Assembly: GCF_007097245.1 (NCBI RefSeq)
Contig: NZ_VJZT01000004.1
Location: 62,001-126,000, forward strand
Direction of reading: 5' to 3'
Origin: Flavobacterium restrictum
Lineage (GTDB): Bacteria > Bacteroidota > Bacteroidia > Flavobacteriales > Flavobacteriaceae
DNA length: 64,000 nt
A program made the translations under genes and the position numbers. This document shows positions 44,863-55,200 of this stretch, piece by piece; the first letter of the stretch is position 1; the number at the start of each line of letters is the position of its first letter. The notes under the pieces are model-generated. The model saw only the letters and a list, made by a program, of their open reading frames with translations. It searched no databases and was not told where the DNA came from.

Positions 44863-46230
44863 TTAATAGCCTTCGTTTTGACTAATTTTTGAGTTTGTAT
44901 CCGTTTCTCTTAAAGGTATTGGGAATACCAATCGGTCAGAATCCCAAGGTAAAGTAGCGGTTACTGATCCTTTGGTTCTTTTGATATCGTGGATTCTAAA
45001 TCCTTCCATACCCAATTCCAATTCTCGTTCTCGTAAAATTTGAGCCAAGGTAACGGATTCGAAATTAGCAGCATTGGCGCGGGTTCTCAAGGTGTTTATA
45101 TCTTCGAGTGGTGTGGCTCCAATGGCTGTTCCTGCTTGAAAGTTCGCTTCGGATCTAATGAGGTACATTTCGCCAAGACGAATGATGCCTACATCTCCAA
45201 ATTCACTTTTGAATTTAGACGACAATCTTCTATCATTATCGGGGTTGATGTAGTTAAAGTTGCGTCTGTCATCATTAGGATCCGAAAATTTATTGAGATA
45301 CGTTGTTCTAATTTCGATATCACCACCACGACCTCCATTATCCTCTGAAGCATAATGATTATTGGCTTGATTGTCTCCCGTTTGTTTTGTGATTTGGATT
45401 ACAAAAATATCTTCAATTTGATTGGAATCGTGGTTAAAAGCATCGGCATATTTAGGTGATAATGCTGTTCCACTGTTTTCAATCACATCATTAGCAGCAT
45501 CTCTCGCCGCTGTATAATTGCTTTGTTGTAGATAAACTCTGGCTAGCAATGCTTTGGCCGCATATTTATTAGCATAAAAACCATTGTCCGCAGGCAAATC
45601 TGTATAGGCTTTGTTTAAACCTGCTATAACTACTGCATATACTTCGTCAACAGTGCTTCTTTCAAGTGCTAAATCCGAATTGAAATCCGAGATTGCCTTT
45701 GGTCTAATTACCACACCAAGTTGGGTATTGGCTTTGCCCGCTTCGTATGGTTTTGCAAAAAAGCGAACCAAATCAAAATAGGCCAATGATTTCAAGAAAG
45801 TTGCCTCGGCAATCATGGTTTTTTGTTTTTCGGAATCGGCAACTTTACTAATGTTTTCGATAACCGTGTTACATGCATTGATCATTTCGTAATTGGTAGC
45901 CCAGATTTGTTGCACAATTCCGTTGCTTACCACTAGGGATTTATTATACATTTGTCTAAAATCAGCAAAGGTACCTCTCCACCTTAAATCCGTGGTGCTG
46001 GTGCTTCCTGTTTGTCCCATTAAATCGCCAGCAACTAGAATACGACCACCATAAATGTCACCATCGGCAGCAATGGCATAGGCGCCCGTTAGTACATTCG
46101 ATACTCCTTCTTCGGTGCTTAAAGTGATGGTTGCATCCTCTCTTTGTTTAGGATCTATCTCTAATTGGTTATCACAACTTGCAAAAAAAACTGCTAGAAT
46201 CGTGAATAAAATTAATTTATTTGATTTCAT
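44863..46230 (-). CDS. SusD/RagB-like surface lipoprotein 2
   Basis: A 455-residue SusD-family protein with lipobox AVFFASC (cysteine about 19) and DNQLEIDPKQ after it. SusD blocks are ATFLKSLAYFDLVRFFAKPYE, NKYAAKALLARVYLQQSNYTAARDAA and ILRERELELGMEGFRIHDIKR near the C-terminus. It would cap the SusC transporter encoded 11 bp upstream. No glycosidase or protease is adjacent, so the cargo cannot be guessed. It is of the SusD_RagB type, unlike the first pair's SusD-like_2 protein, so the two loci are not a simple duplication. Confidence 0.92.
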   Translation of the reverse strand: MKSNKLILFTILAVFFASCDNQLEIDPKQREDATITLSTEEGVSNVLTGAYAIAADGDIYGGRILVAGDLMGQTGSTSTTDLRWRGTFADFRQMYNKSLVVSNGIVQQIWATNYEMINACNTVIENISKVADSEKQKTMIAEATFLKSLAYFDLVRFFAKPYEAGKANTQLGVVIRPKAISDFNSDLALERSTVDEVYAVVIAGLNKAYTDLPADNGFYANKYAAKALLARVYLQQSNYTAARDAANDVIENSGTALSPKYADAFNHDSNQIEDIFVIQITKQTGDNQANNHYASEDNGGRGGDIEIRTTYLNKFSDPNDDRRNFNYINPDNDRRLSSKFKSEFGDVGIIRLGEMYLIRSEANFQAGTAIGATPLEDINTLRTRANAANFESVTLAQILRERELELGMEGFRIHDIKRTKGSVTATLPWDSDRLVFPIPLRETDTNSKISQNEGY

Positions 46231-46241
46231 TTTTTTACTTT

Positions 46242-49229
46242 TTAAAAATTAATATTTACTCCTAAAGCAATAGTTCGGGCTGGTGGAGCAGAATAAAACT
46301 CTTCTCCAATTCCGGTATCATCTCTTCTAGCTTCTGGATCGTAACCGGTATAGTTTGTAAACGTTAGCAAGTTTACTCCCGTACCGTAAATGCGCACACT
46401 GGTCATGCCTAAATCTTTTACCGCTTTGCTTGGCAAGGTGTATCCTATTGTTAGGTTGCGTAAACGTACAAAATCAGCTTTGTCTAGAAATCTCGTTGAG
46501 GCACTAGTTCCGTTACCTCCATACAATCGTGCTTGAGGAACATTAGTAATATCACCAGGTTTTTGCCAACGATTTAACTGATCTGCGGTTTGATTATCAA
46601 AATAATCGGCTGCTACCGATTGGTAAATTCCAGCCGAGTTATAAATGCTTGCTCCCCATTCTCCTTGAAAAGTAAACGATAAATCTATTCCTTTGTAACT
46701 TACGGTGTTGGTTAATCCTGTCATTAAAGTAGGGAAAGGATTTCCAGCAATGACTCTTTCGGCTTCGCTATAATCATTGGTTGTTGATCTATCAATTGTT
46801 CCGTCAGCTTTTTTACTGTTTTTATAATACAAAGCATCGCCGTTGATTGGGTTAACACCTGCATATTCTTGTAAATAGAATGAGGAAACATTTTCGCCAA
46901 CTCTATTGATTGTGAAAGTAGTAATGATGTCCGAATTGTTATTTGGTAAGGATACTACTTCGGTATTATTGGTTGTAATGTTAAAACTCGTATTCCATTT
47001 GAAGTTTTCGGTAGCAATATTTGTCGTATTTAGTGTAAATTCAAAACCGCTACTTTCTATTTTTCCAATGTTTTTATTGATTGTGGTTGCACCCGAGCTT
47101 AAGGCCAATGGCACTTCAAACAACAAGCCGTCTGTATTTTTCTTGTAATAATCGGCTTCAATGTTTATCCTGTCAAAAAAGCCAACTTCAAGACCATAAT
47201 CAATTTGAGTTGATTTTTCCCAAGTTAAATTTGGGTTGCCTGCTTGGTCAAAGGAAAGACCTGTTTTTAAATTATAAGAGTTTGGTTTGTACAATTGGCG
47301 CGAAGCAAAGTTTCCTAGTTCCGCATTTCCTAATTTACCCCAACTTCCTTTAAATTTCAAGAACGAAACGATTTTATTGTCTTTCAAGAATCCTTCTTCG
47401 GATACAATCCATCCTGCAGAAAATGCTGGAAAAGTACCAAACCTGTTGTTTTTACCAAAACGGGAAGAACCATCTCTACGAATACTTGCTTTGAAGATGT
47501 ATTTGTTATCATAGGAATAATTCAATCGACCAAATTGCGAAACAAACGTATAATCGGTTTCGTTACCTGCACCGCCATTTACCTCGGCACCACCATCAAT
47601 AGTATGAAATCCGTCATTTGGAAAATAAATACTAGTAACCTCTTGATACCTGCGGTTGTATTTGTTGAACTCCATACCAGCTACTGCATTAATGGTGTGC
47701 TTTTCGCCAAATGTTTTATCAAAACTTAAATAGTTACTGTAAATATAGTTTTCGATATTTACCGAGCTAGCAAATACATCACCATCTGTGGATTGAAAAG
47801 GCGTGTTTCTACCGTTCCAATTGTCCTCTGTTTGCGACATTAAATCGTAAGCAAAATCAGAATTTACTTTTAAAGAAGGAATTATTTTTAATTCGCCATA
47901 GACTTTACCCGTAATTCTACGCACTAATGTTTTCCAAAACGAATTGTCAATTGCCAATAAATAGTTCGCATACAAGGTGTTTGGGTTTGCTGTTCCATCT
48001 GCTAAACGAATAGGGGATAGTGGGGATTGCGCCACAGCTTGTAATGGTGTGGTAAAGGAGTTATCATCCTGAACACGGTCTATTTGAGATCTAGAAAAAC
48101 TCAAATTCATGCCTACATTAAAACGATCAGAAACTTTATGAGAAACATTGGTTCTTGCTGTTACTCGTTCTAAAGCATTACTGTTGATGATACCTGTGGT
48201 ATTGTTGTAAGCACCTGCAAAGAAATATTTAGTATTGGCATCGCCTCCAGAAACTGCAAAATCAGCATCGGTATTAAAACCATCTTGAAAAGCGGTGTCT
48301 TGCCAATCCGAATCTATTTCCCCTTTTCTCCAGTCCGTTCCTTGTGCCAAGAAATCAAAAATACCTTCGGCTTCGGCTGCATCGCCAGTTCCGTTGATAG
48401 AAGCTTCGGTAAAAAGTGCTACATATTGCTTTGCATTTAACCATTTTCGTTTGTGAGTAGCTTGACTTACCCCTTGTGATAGGTTGATAGAGAACGTTCC
48501 TTTCCCTTCTTTCCCTTTCTTGGTGGTAATAATTACAACACCATTTGCACCACGAGCACCATAAATAGCTGCAGACGAGGCATCTTTCAATACATCAATC
48601 GACTCAATCTCATTGGTACTCAAGGTCAATAATGGATTTGTTGGTGCGCCATTACTAGACTCATTTGAAGTAATCAAAGGAATTCCGTCCAATACATATA
48701 AAGGTTCTTTACCCGCACTTATACTTGCAGCACCACGCACACGAATGCTAATGCCGCCTTCGACTTTTCCATTCGTTTGTGTAATTTGAACCCCAGCTAG
48801 TTTCCCTACCAAGGCATTTTGAACAGAGGAAACAGGAATTTGCTGAATGTCTTTGGCAGTAACCCGTGCAATGTTATCTGTTAATTTTTTCTTGCTTTGG
48901 GTTCCGTATCCTACTACAACAACGGCTTCTAGTTGATTCGAAGCATCTTTTAATTGAATAGTCATCGTAACACTTGCTGGAACTTCTACAGTGTTCATGC
49001 CAATAAAACTGATAACCAAAGTTTGTTTTGGAGCTACTTTGATTTTAAAATTACCATCAAAGTCCGTTTGGGTACTTTCTTTGGTTCCTTTGGCAATAAT
49101 GTTGGCACCTGGAATAGGAATTCCTCCTTGATCGGTAACTTTACCCGTTACCGTTATTTCTTGAGCTACCGCAATTTGCACAAATAAGGCAAATACGAGA
49201 CCCAAAAAATGCTTAAAATTAATTTTCAT
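46242..49229 (-). CDS. SusC/RagA TonB-dependent transporter 2
   Basis: A 995-residue outer-membrane channel. Signal peptide MKINFKHFLGLVFALFVQIAVAQ, a carboxypeptidase-regulatory-like domain (ITVTGKVTDQGGIPIPGANII) and the plug (VVVGYGTQSKKKLTDNIARV, ISIRVRGAASISAGKEPLYVLDG) are seen, then the barrel to LGVNINF. The frame is open to 49259, but the signal peptide starts at 49229. It leads susD by 11 bp. Divergent from the siroheme gene across a 440-bp AT-rich region. Cargo unknown. Confidence 0.93.
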   Translation of the reverse strand: MKINFKHFLGLVFALFVQIAVAQEITVTGKVTDQGGIPIPGANIIAKGTKESTQTDFDGNFKIKVAPKQTLVISFIGMNTVEVPASVTMTIQLKDASNQLEAVVVVGYGTQSKKKLTDNIARVTAKDIQQIPVSSVQNALVGKLAGVQITQTNGKVEGGISIRVRGAASISAGKEPLYVLDGIPLITSNESSNGAPTNPLLTLSTNEIESIDVLKDASSAAIYGARGANGVVIITTKKGKEGKGTFSINLSQGVSQATHKRKWLNAKQYVALFTEASINGTGDAAEAEGIFDFLAQGTDWRKGEIDSDWQDTAFQDGFNTDADFAVSGGDANTKYFFAGAYNNTTGIINSNALERVTARTNVSHKVSDRFNVGMNLSFSRSQIDRVQDDNSFTTPLQAVAQSPLSPIRLADGTANPNTLYANYLLAIDNSFWKTLVRRITGKVYGELKIIPSLKVNSDFAYDLMSQTEDNWNGRNTPFQSTDGDVFASSVNIENYIYSNYLSFDKTFGEKHTINAVAGMEFNKYNRRYQEVTSIYFPNDGFHTIDGGAEVNGGAGNETDYTFVSQFGRLNYSYDNKYIFKASIRRDGSSRFGKNNRFGTFPAFSAGWIVSEEGFLKDNKIVSFLKFKGSWGKLGNAELGNFASRQLYKPNSYNLKTGLSFDQAGNPNLTWEKSTQIDYGLEVGFFDRINIEADYYKKNTDGLLFEVPLALSSGATTINKNIGKIESSGFEFTLNTTNIATENFKWNTSFNITTNNTEVVSLPNNNSDIITTFTINRVGENVSSFYLQEYAGVNPINGDALYYKNSKKADGTIDRSTTNDYSEAERVIAGNPFPTLMTGLTNTVSYKGIDLSFTFQGEWGASIYNSAGIYQSVAADYFDNQTADQLNRWQKPGDITNVPQARLYGGNGTSASTRFLDKADFVRLRNLTIGYTLPSKAVKDLGMTSVRIYGTGVNLLTFTNYTGYDPEARRDDTGIGEEFYSAPPARTIALGVNINF

Positions 49230-49671
49230 TTTTGGATTATTTAAGATTAGTTGCTTCAAATATCATAATAAAATGTTAACAAATAAAAATTATTATCATA
49301 AAAAATAACAATAATTTAAGTTTTTGTTAATAATGTACTTTTTAATGCCTAATTATTAATTATTGGTAATTAAAAGCGGTCATTTAAGGCATTTGTATTT
49401 TTTCTTTTTAGTTGCGTATTAAAGAGTATTTGACTTTTTTTAGGTTAAATTTGCCCTGTTTTTGTATTTAAAATGCTAATAGTGTTCCTATTGAATTTAC
49501 CAACGCCTTTTTTATTTGGTTTTAGAAAAAGAAGTTGGCTTTATTCTTTTAATGTGTTTTAAATCAGGTTTTAATACTATTTAGCTATTGTATGTTAAAG
49601 TGTTAAAAACCAAAAAATAAGTATTTGTACTTAATTAAAATAAGTATATTTGAAAAATAAATTTGTTACAC
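49230..49671. other. Divergent promoter region of susC 2 and cobA
   Basis: About 440 bp, AT-rich, no gene. At its right end AAGTA-TTTG-TACTT and TACTTA-N7-TAAGTA are palindromes directly before the cobA -7 box. These resemble the TACGTA-type sites near narB and the porin gene. The susC side shows no clear TAnnTTTG. Confidence 0.6.
49645..49652 (+). promoter_or_regulatory. -7 box of cobA with overlapping TACTTA palindrome
   Basis: TATATTTG matches TAnnTTTG, 20 bp before the ATG at 49672. TACTTA and TAAGTA arms flank seven bases just upstream and touch the box. Confidence 0.55.
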
Positions 49672-50448
49672 ATGAAAAAGCATTCTAATCCTTTGTTAAC
49701 TATAGTTGGAGCTGGCCCTGGCGATATAGAACTTATTACTTTAAAAGCAATAAAATCCCTTGAAAGTGCAGCTGTTGTCTTGTATGATGCGCTTGTAAAC
49801 GAAGCTTTATTAGCCTATGCGCCTCAAGCTGAAATTATTTTTGTTGGAAAACGCTTTGGTTGCCATGCTTACAGTCAAGATCAAATTAATGAATTAATCG
49901 TTACTATGGCAGTCCGTTCAGGGCATGTAGTTCGGCTTAAAGGTGGCGATCCATTTATTTTTGGTCGCGGAAGTGAAGAAATCGCTTTTGCCGAAAAGCA
50001 CGGCATACCATCCTTTATTGTTCCCGGTATTTCCTCTGTAATGGGGGTTCCCGCTATGAGTGGTATTAGCTTGACACAACGCGGTATTGCCGAGAGTTTC
50101 TGGGTGATTACTGGTACCACATCGGATCATAAATTGTCTAAAGATGTTGCCTTGGCTTCCCAATCATCGGCCACAGTTGTGCTCTTGATGGGGATGAATA
50201 AGCTGGACGAAATTGTGGCAATTTATCAAAAAAACCGTACCGATGATTTGCCTGTTGCCATTATTCAAAACGGGACAAAAAGCAATGAGAAAAAAGTAAT
50301 TGGCAACATAAGTTCCATCGCTGCATTGGTAGCGACTCATCAATTGTCATCACCTGCTATTATAATTATTGGCGAAGTGGTAAATAATGCCTCTAAACTA
50401 GCTTCTTTTACCAGCGAGGCCTTGTCAATGCCGGAATCGTCATTGTAA
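49672..50448 (+). CDS. cobA: Uroporphyrinogen-III C-methyltransferase (SUMT), siroheme route
   Basis: A 258-residue SAM methyltransferase making precorrin-2, the precursor of siroheme. Family motifs are LTIVGAGPGDIELITLKA at the start, GKRFGCHAYSQDQIN, VVRLKGGDPFIFGRGSEE near 90, and VPGISSVMGVPAMSGISLTQRG. A TTG at 49663 is also in frame, but the ATG at 49672 follows the -7 box and fits the family. It lacks the CysG oxidase/chelatase half. Neighbours are nitrate assimilation genes, so it presumably feeds a siroheme nitrite reductase, which is not in this window. Confidence 0.93.
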   Translation: MKKHSNPLLTIVGAGPGDIELITLKAIKSLESAAVVLYDALVNEALLAYAPQAEIIFVGKRFGCHAYSQDQINELIVTMAVRSGHVVRLKGGDPFIFGRGSEEIAFAEKHGIPSFIVPGISSVMGVPAMSGISLTQRGIAESFWVITGTTSDHKLSKDVALASQSSATVVLLMGMNKLDEIVAIYQKNRTDDLPVAIIQNGTKSNEKKVIGNISSIAALVATHQLSSPAIIIIGEVVNNASKLASFTSEALSMPESSL

Positions 50449-50525
50449 ATTACGAACTATTATTTGTTGCTATTACCAAAGCTAATTTAGCTGTATTAGC
50501 AATCTTTGGCTTAATTCAAAGGATA

Positions 50526-50633
50526 TTAGTAAGTCGAAAGTTTTAATTTCGTAAAGTCAAAATAAGCACTATAATAGTTCAAAATCAATCTATTACTCCA
50601 TGTTGTCTAATTTTTAAAACACGTCATCAAACG
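50526..50633 (-). repeat. Dispersed repeat, copy C (inverted)
   Basis: The reverse complement aligns with copies A and B over the whole length except for a 7-base gap in the ATTGACA part, leaving 108 bases. It lies between the convergent cobA and rubredoxin genes. Confidence 0.88.
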
Positions 50634-50679
50634 ATGAATGTTACTTAAATGCAGATTTTTTTTGGGAAATAAAAATAAA

Positions 50680-50719
50680 AAAAAACGGATTAGAGATGCC
50701 TATTTCTAATCCGTTTTTT
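50680..50719. terminator. Bidirectional terminator, end of the narB operon
   Basis: A perfect 15-bp stem (50680-50694 with 50705-50719) built on CGGATTAGA/TCTAATCCG, with flanking A- and T-runs. Confidence 0.9.
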
Positions 50720-50722
50720 AGT

Positions 50723-52153
50723 TTATGCTAGTACTTTTTCGAGTAGTACAAAATTGCTTTTGGGTGCTTCACATAGCGAGCAACAATACCCTTCGGGGAG
50801 ATCATTGAACAAAACACCTTTTTCGATTCCTTGGGAAGGATCTCCATATTCTGGGTTGTAAATGGTCATGCACTCTTGGCATTGGTGCATTTCTTGAATT
50901 GTTTTTTCTTTCTTGGCACTTACGGTATTGATTTCTAAAACCGAATTACCCAGTTCTTCAAAATATTTTCTACTCAACTCAATCAAGATGGTTGGAAGTT
51001 CTAATTTGTCTACATCTTGTGCGTGAACAATGTATTCTTTGGTATTGGGATCAAAGTTTTTAGCATACAAAATATTGTATGTATCTCGTATTTTTATGGA
51101 TTCAAGTTCTTTGGGCGATTCATTTTTTTCGACTACAATCGAGGTGAAATAATGTCCTTCACGGTTGTATTCGGATAGCCCAAAAGTGAGTCCGTAAGTA
51201 CTAATATCAAATTGATCAAGTGTTCGAACTAAAAATGTTTTTAGGTTTAATGCCCATTCCATGGCAACGGGTAAGTGCCAATTGAGTTCCAAAAGTGAGT
51301 GGCGTACATTAATTCCTTTTTTGCCCAAAAATTTCTCCCAATCAAGTTTTCGTTCTTTTGGAATTCCTTTTACAATGAACGATTTCCAAGGTGTGATGCA
51401 TATTTTACCAATTTTGCAATCAAAACACAGCTCACACATTTCTTTCAAAAAGTCCAAATCATACAAGTTATTTCGCCAGTACAATCCCAACCAATATTGA
51501 TCAATTCCCAACTTATTCATTCCCTCATAATACGGGAAAGGGTAAAACGGAATGCTTAAGGATTTATCAATAGTACGGTTGTTGGTGTCTAATTTTTCGC
51601 TAACCAATTGAAAAATCATCTCGGCAGATTGGGGTTCTTCAATTAAGGTTTTTTCTATTTCATAATAGACTTTGGCCACGTCCCAACTGTATACTAGCAC
51701 AGGATAAAGCTCCATTTTATCCCATTTTGGGAGTCTAATGTACACAAACCAATAGTCCTCGTGATGCGAAGCGATAAAGTTAATGTGACCTGTAAACAAA
51801 GGAACGAGTTGTTGTTTTGGATCAGTAATATTGACTTTTAGTTTGGGTTGCTCTTTAAATTGTTCCAATACATACAGGAATTTATTTCCGGTAAGCCAAG
51901 GCGTATTTCTAAAAATATCAGTCGATACATACGATGAAACGATATTGTTGCCGCTTTTTTCGTCAGGATAAACAAAATGATGCTTGCCCATCTTGTCTTT
52001 TTTTACAGGTCTAAAACCTTTAGAAAAGATGATGTCTTGGCGGGAACCAAACGAAATTGATTTTTGACCTTGTTCCAGTCCCATGTTTACAATTTCTCGT
52101 AATTCACCTGGCGATAGTACGCCACCTTTGACTATTAATCGTGTTAAATCCAT
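50723..52153 (-). CDS. Half-nitrite-reductase-like protein with C-terminal rubredoxin domain
   Basis: A 476-residue protein. Residues about 8-70 resemble the ferredoxin-like half-domain of nitrite/sulfite reductases (GVLSPGELREIVNMGLEQG, SFGSRQDIIFS), and 252-330 look like a second copy (ITPWKSFIVKGI). The siroheme/4Fe-4S cysteine motifs of true reductases are missing. Instead CELCFDCKIGKIC (C240, 243, 246, 252) is a four-cysteine cluster of unknown type. Residues 425-461 form a rubredoxin site (CQEC, CSLC, with YNPEYGDP). It lies 56 bp after narB on the same strand, so an electron-transfer partner for nitrate or nitrite reduction is likely. Exact role unknown. Confidence 0.75.
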   Translation of the reverse strand: MDLTRLIVKGGVLSPGELREIVNMGLEQGQKSISFGSRQDIIFSKGFRPVKKDKMGKHHFVYPDEKSGNNIVSSYVSTDIFRNTPWLTGNKFLYVLEQFKEQPKLKVNITDPKQQLVPLFTGHINFIASHHEDYWFVYIRLPKWDKMELYPVLVYSWDVAKVYYEIEKTLIEEPQSAEMIFQLVSEKLDTNNRTIDKSLSIPFYPFPYYEGMNKLGIDQYWLGLYWRNNLYDLDFLKEMCELCFDCKIGKICITPWKSFIVKGIPKERKLDWEKFLGKKGINVRHSLLELNWHLPVAMEWALNLKTFLVRTLDQFDISTYGLTFGLSEYNREGHYFTSIVVEKNESPKELESIKIRDTYNILYAKNFDPNTKEYIVHAQDVDKLELPTILIELSRKYFEELGNSVLEINTVSAKKEKTIQEMHQCQECMTIYNPEYGDPSQGIEKGVLFNDLPEGYCCSLCEAPKSNFVLLEKVLA

Positions 52154-52209
52154 TTTAAAAGTTTAAAAGTTCAAAAGTTTAAAGTTCACGCTCTAAACTA
52201 AAAAAAAGC

Positions 52210-55200
52210 CTATTTGTATTTTGATAAAATCTCTTTTACTTCGGTTTTGCAACTTCCGCAACCTAATCCAGCTCCAGTTGTTTTACACAATTCGGTAAAA
52301 TTAGTCACACCGCTTTTGATAGATTCCTCAATATTTCCGCTGCCTACTTGGCTACAAGAACAAACAAGTCGGCCCAAAACAGGTTTGGCTTCGGAGTTGC
52401 CTCTTAATAAGGTATTCCTTTTGTCCGAAAGTTCTATTTTGCTTTCGATCATAGTTTTGAATTCGGCAAATTCGTTTTTATCGCCCATCAAAATGGCTCC
52501 CACGAGTAAGTCATTTTTCACGACACACTTCTTGTAATAGCGTTTTCCTAAATCCGAAAAAACAATTTCTTCATACGAATCGTCATTTTCGGGAATTTCG
52601 ATTTCTCCAATACTGCATAAATTAATATCTTCTAATTTAAGGATGTTCATCAAAACCGAGCCTTTGTAGTAACTGCTAATATCGCCAGCCATAAAGTTAG
52701 CCAAAATATCCGCTTGTTCCTCCGCAGCCGATGTAATTCCGAATAACATATTATTGAATTCGGCTATTTCGCCAATGGCAAAAATATTGGGTTTAGAGGT
52801 TTGTAAATACTGGTTTACTTTTACCCCACGACCACAAGATAATCCGGCATCTTTAGCAATTTTAATATTCGGAATTGTTCCAATAGTGTATACCACAGCA
52901 TGTGCCGTTATGATTCGTCCACTTTTTAGAATAATTTCTATTTCGTTTGGATTTTCGGTGTCAAAAACGGTACTGACTTCGTTGTCAAAATAGATTTGAA
53001 TGTCTCTTTGTTGTACTTCTTCGGCTAATAATTTACTCGAAATACGGTCTAGCTGGCGTTCCATCAACCTAGAGGCACGTTGTACAATTGTAATTTTTAT
53101 GTTTTTATGTTTGAGTGCCGCAGCCAATTCTAAACCAAGTAATCCGCCACCTACAATGACAACGTGTTGCTCATTTGGTGGTAAACCCGTTTGATCCAAA
53201 TAGTTTTTAAGGCCATCAGCATCGGCTTTTTTACGCATTGTAAATCGGCCTGGCAAATGCAATTGCGCATTTTCAGGAATAAACGGCCCGCTTCCTGTGG
53301 CTAGAATCAAGGCATCAAAAGTGTGTTTTTGTCCCGTACTATCCGTGATGGTATTGTTTTCTTTGTCAACATGCTCGATACCTACTTCGGTTTTTAAGGT
53401 GATGTTGAGTTTGGCAAGGGCATCTTCTTTTATTTTCAAAAGCTGCTCCCATGTTAATTCTTCGGTTAAATATTCAGGCAATAATACCCGATTGTAAAAC
53501 GGATTTTTTTCATTCGAAAAAACTATAATTTCATCCTCGGTATTGATTTCTCGATAATTTTGAATGAATCTAAAAGCGGCAGCTCCAGCACCCACAATAG
53601 CAATTTTCTGAAAAGGCTTTACATATTTAGTGATCGACACGGTGGTGTATTTAAAATCAGGTTCCTTCGAAACAGGATCTACCAGCGTATTGGTCAAATT
53701 ATTGGTTCTATTCAAGTCGTTTTCCAATTGTTTTCCCCAGTGCATAGGCAAGAAAACGACCCCTTCCCGAATTAAATCCGACACTTTTGCTTTTACTCGC
53801 ACCGTCCCATTCTTGCTGGTTACCACAACAATATCGCCAGTTACAAGTCCTAATTTATAAGCATCTATAGGATTTAGATCTAATAATGGACTTGGTGTAT
53901 GGGTCATTAATCGGGATACTTTTCCAGTTTTGGTCATAGTATGCCATTGATCTCGAATTCGACCTGTGGTCAAAATATAAGGAAATTGTTCGCTTGGCGG
54001 TTCAGAGGTATTGTCAATAGCCGTTGGGATATTAAAAATGGCTTTTTGTGAGGGCGTATAAAACTTTTTGTCGGTAAATAAACGAGGCGTTCCGGGATGT
54101 CCGTAATCAGGAACAGGCCATTGAAAAGTACCTTCGTTTTTGAGTCGGGTGTAATTTAAAAATGAAATATCAATATTCGTGTTCTTGGTCAAAAGAGTGT
54201 GTTCCTTATAAATTTCTTCGGTGTTGTTGTAATTGAAACCATTGAAATTCATTTTTTTGGCAAAGCGAGTCACTATTTCCACATCCGATAAGGCTTCGCC
54301 AGGTGCATTGATAGCTTTTGGCAAATAGGAAATACGTCTTTCGGAATTGGTCATGGTGCCTTCTTTTTCTAACCAACCTGCAGCTGGCAATAATAAATCG
54401 GCGTATTTTGAGGTATCTGCGTTGTGCGAAATGTCTTGAACAACAACAAATTTGGCGTTTGCCAATGCTTTTTCTACTCTACGAGCATCGGGTAAACTCA
54501 CTAGAGGATTGGTACAAATAATCCAAATCGCTTTCATTTTTCCCGATTCTAATGCGTCAAACATTTCGGTCGCCGTAAGTCCTGGTTTTTCGGATATGCC
54601 ATCAACGCCCCAAAATCCAGCTACTTCTTTGCGGTGTTCTGGATTGTTCAATTCTTTGTGCGCAGCCAATAAATTAGCCATACCACCCACTTCTCGACCA
54701 CCCATAGCGTTGGGTTGACCCGTTAAGGAAAATGGTCCAGATCCTGGTTTTCCTACTTGTCCAGTCAGTAACGAGAGGTTTAGCAAGGCTGTGTTTTTGT
54801 CCACGCCAATAGCACTTTGGTTCAAACCCATTGCCCAAAGCGATAGGAAACCTTTGGCTTTGCCTATAATATCAGCGGCCAACTTGATGTCATTCAAAGG
54901 AACGCCGCATAATTTTGAGGCTTTTTCTAATGAACTTGAGAGCACTAAATCCTTATAAAGGGAGAAGTTTTCGGTGTGGTTTTTTATAAAATCGGTATCG
55001 GCATATCCTTTTTCGATTAATCGTTTGGCTAATGCGTGGTATAAAATAATGTCGGTTCCGGGGATGATTTGTAAATGTAAATCGGCTGCTAGGGCTGAAT
55101 CCGTTCTTCTAGGATCGACAACTATGATTTTTGTTTTTGGATTTTTCTCTTTGTGTTGTTCGATGCGTCTAAAGAGAATAGGGTGGCACCAAGCAGGATT

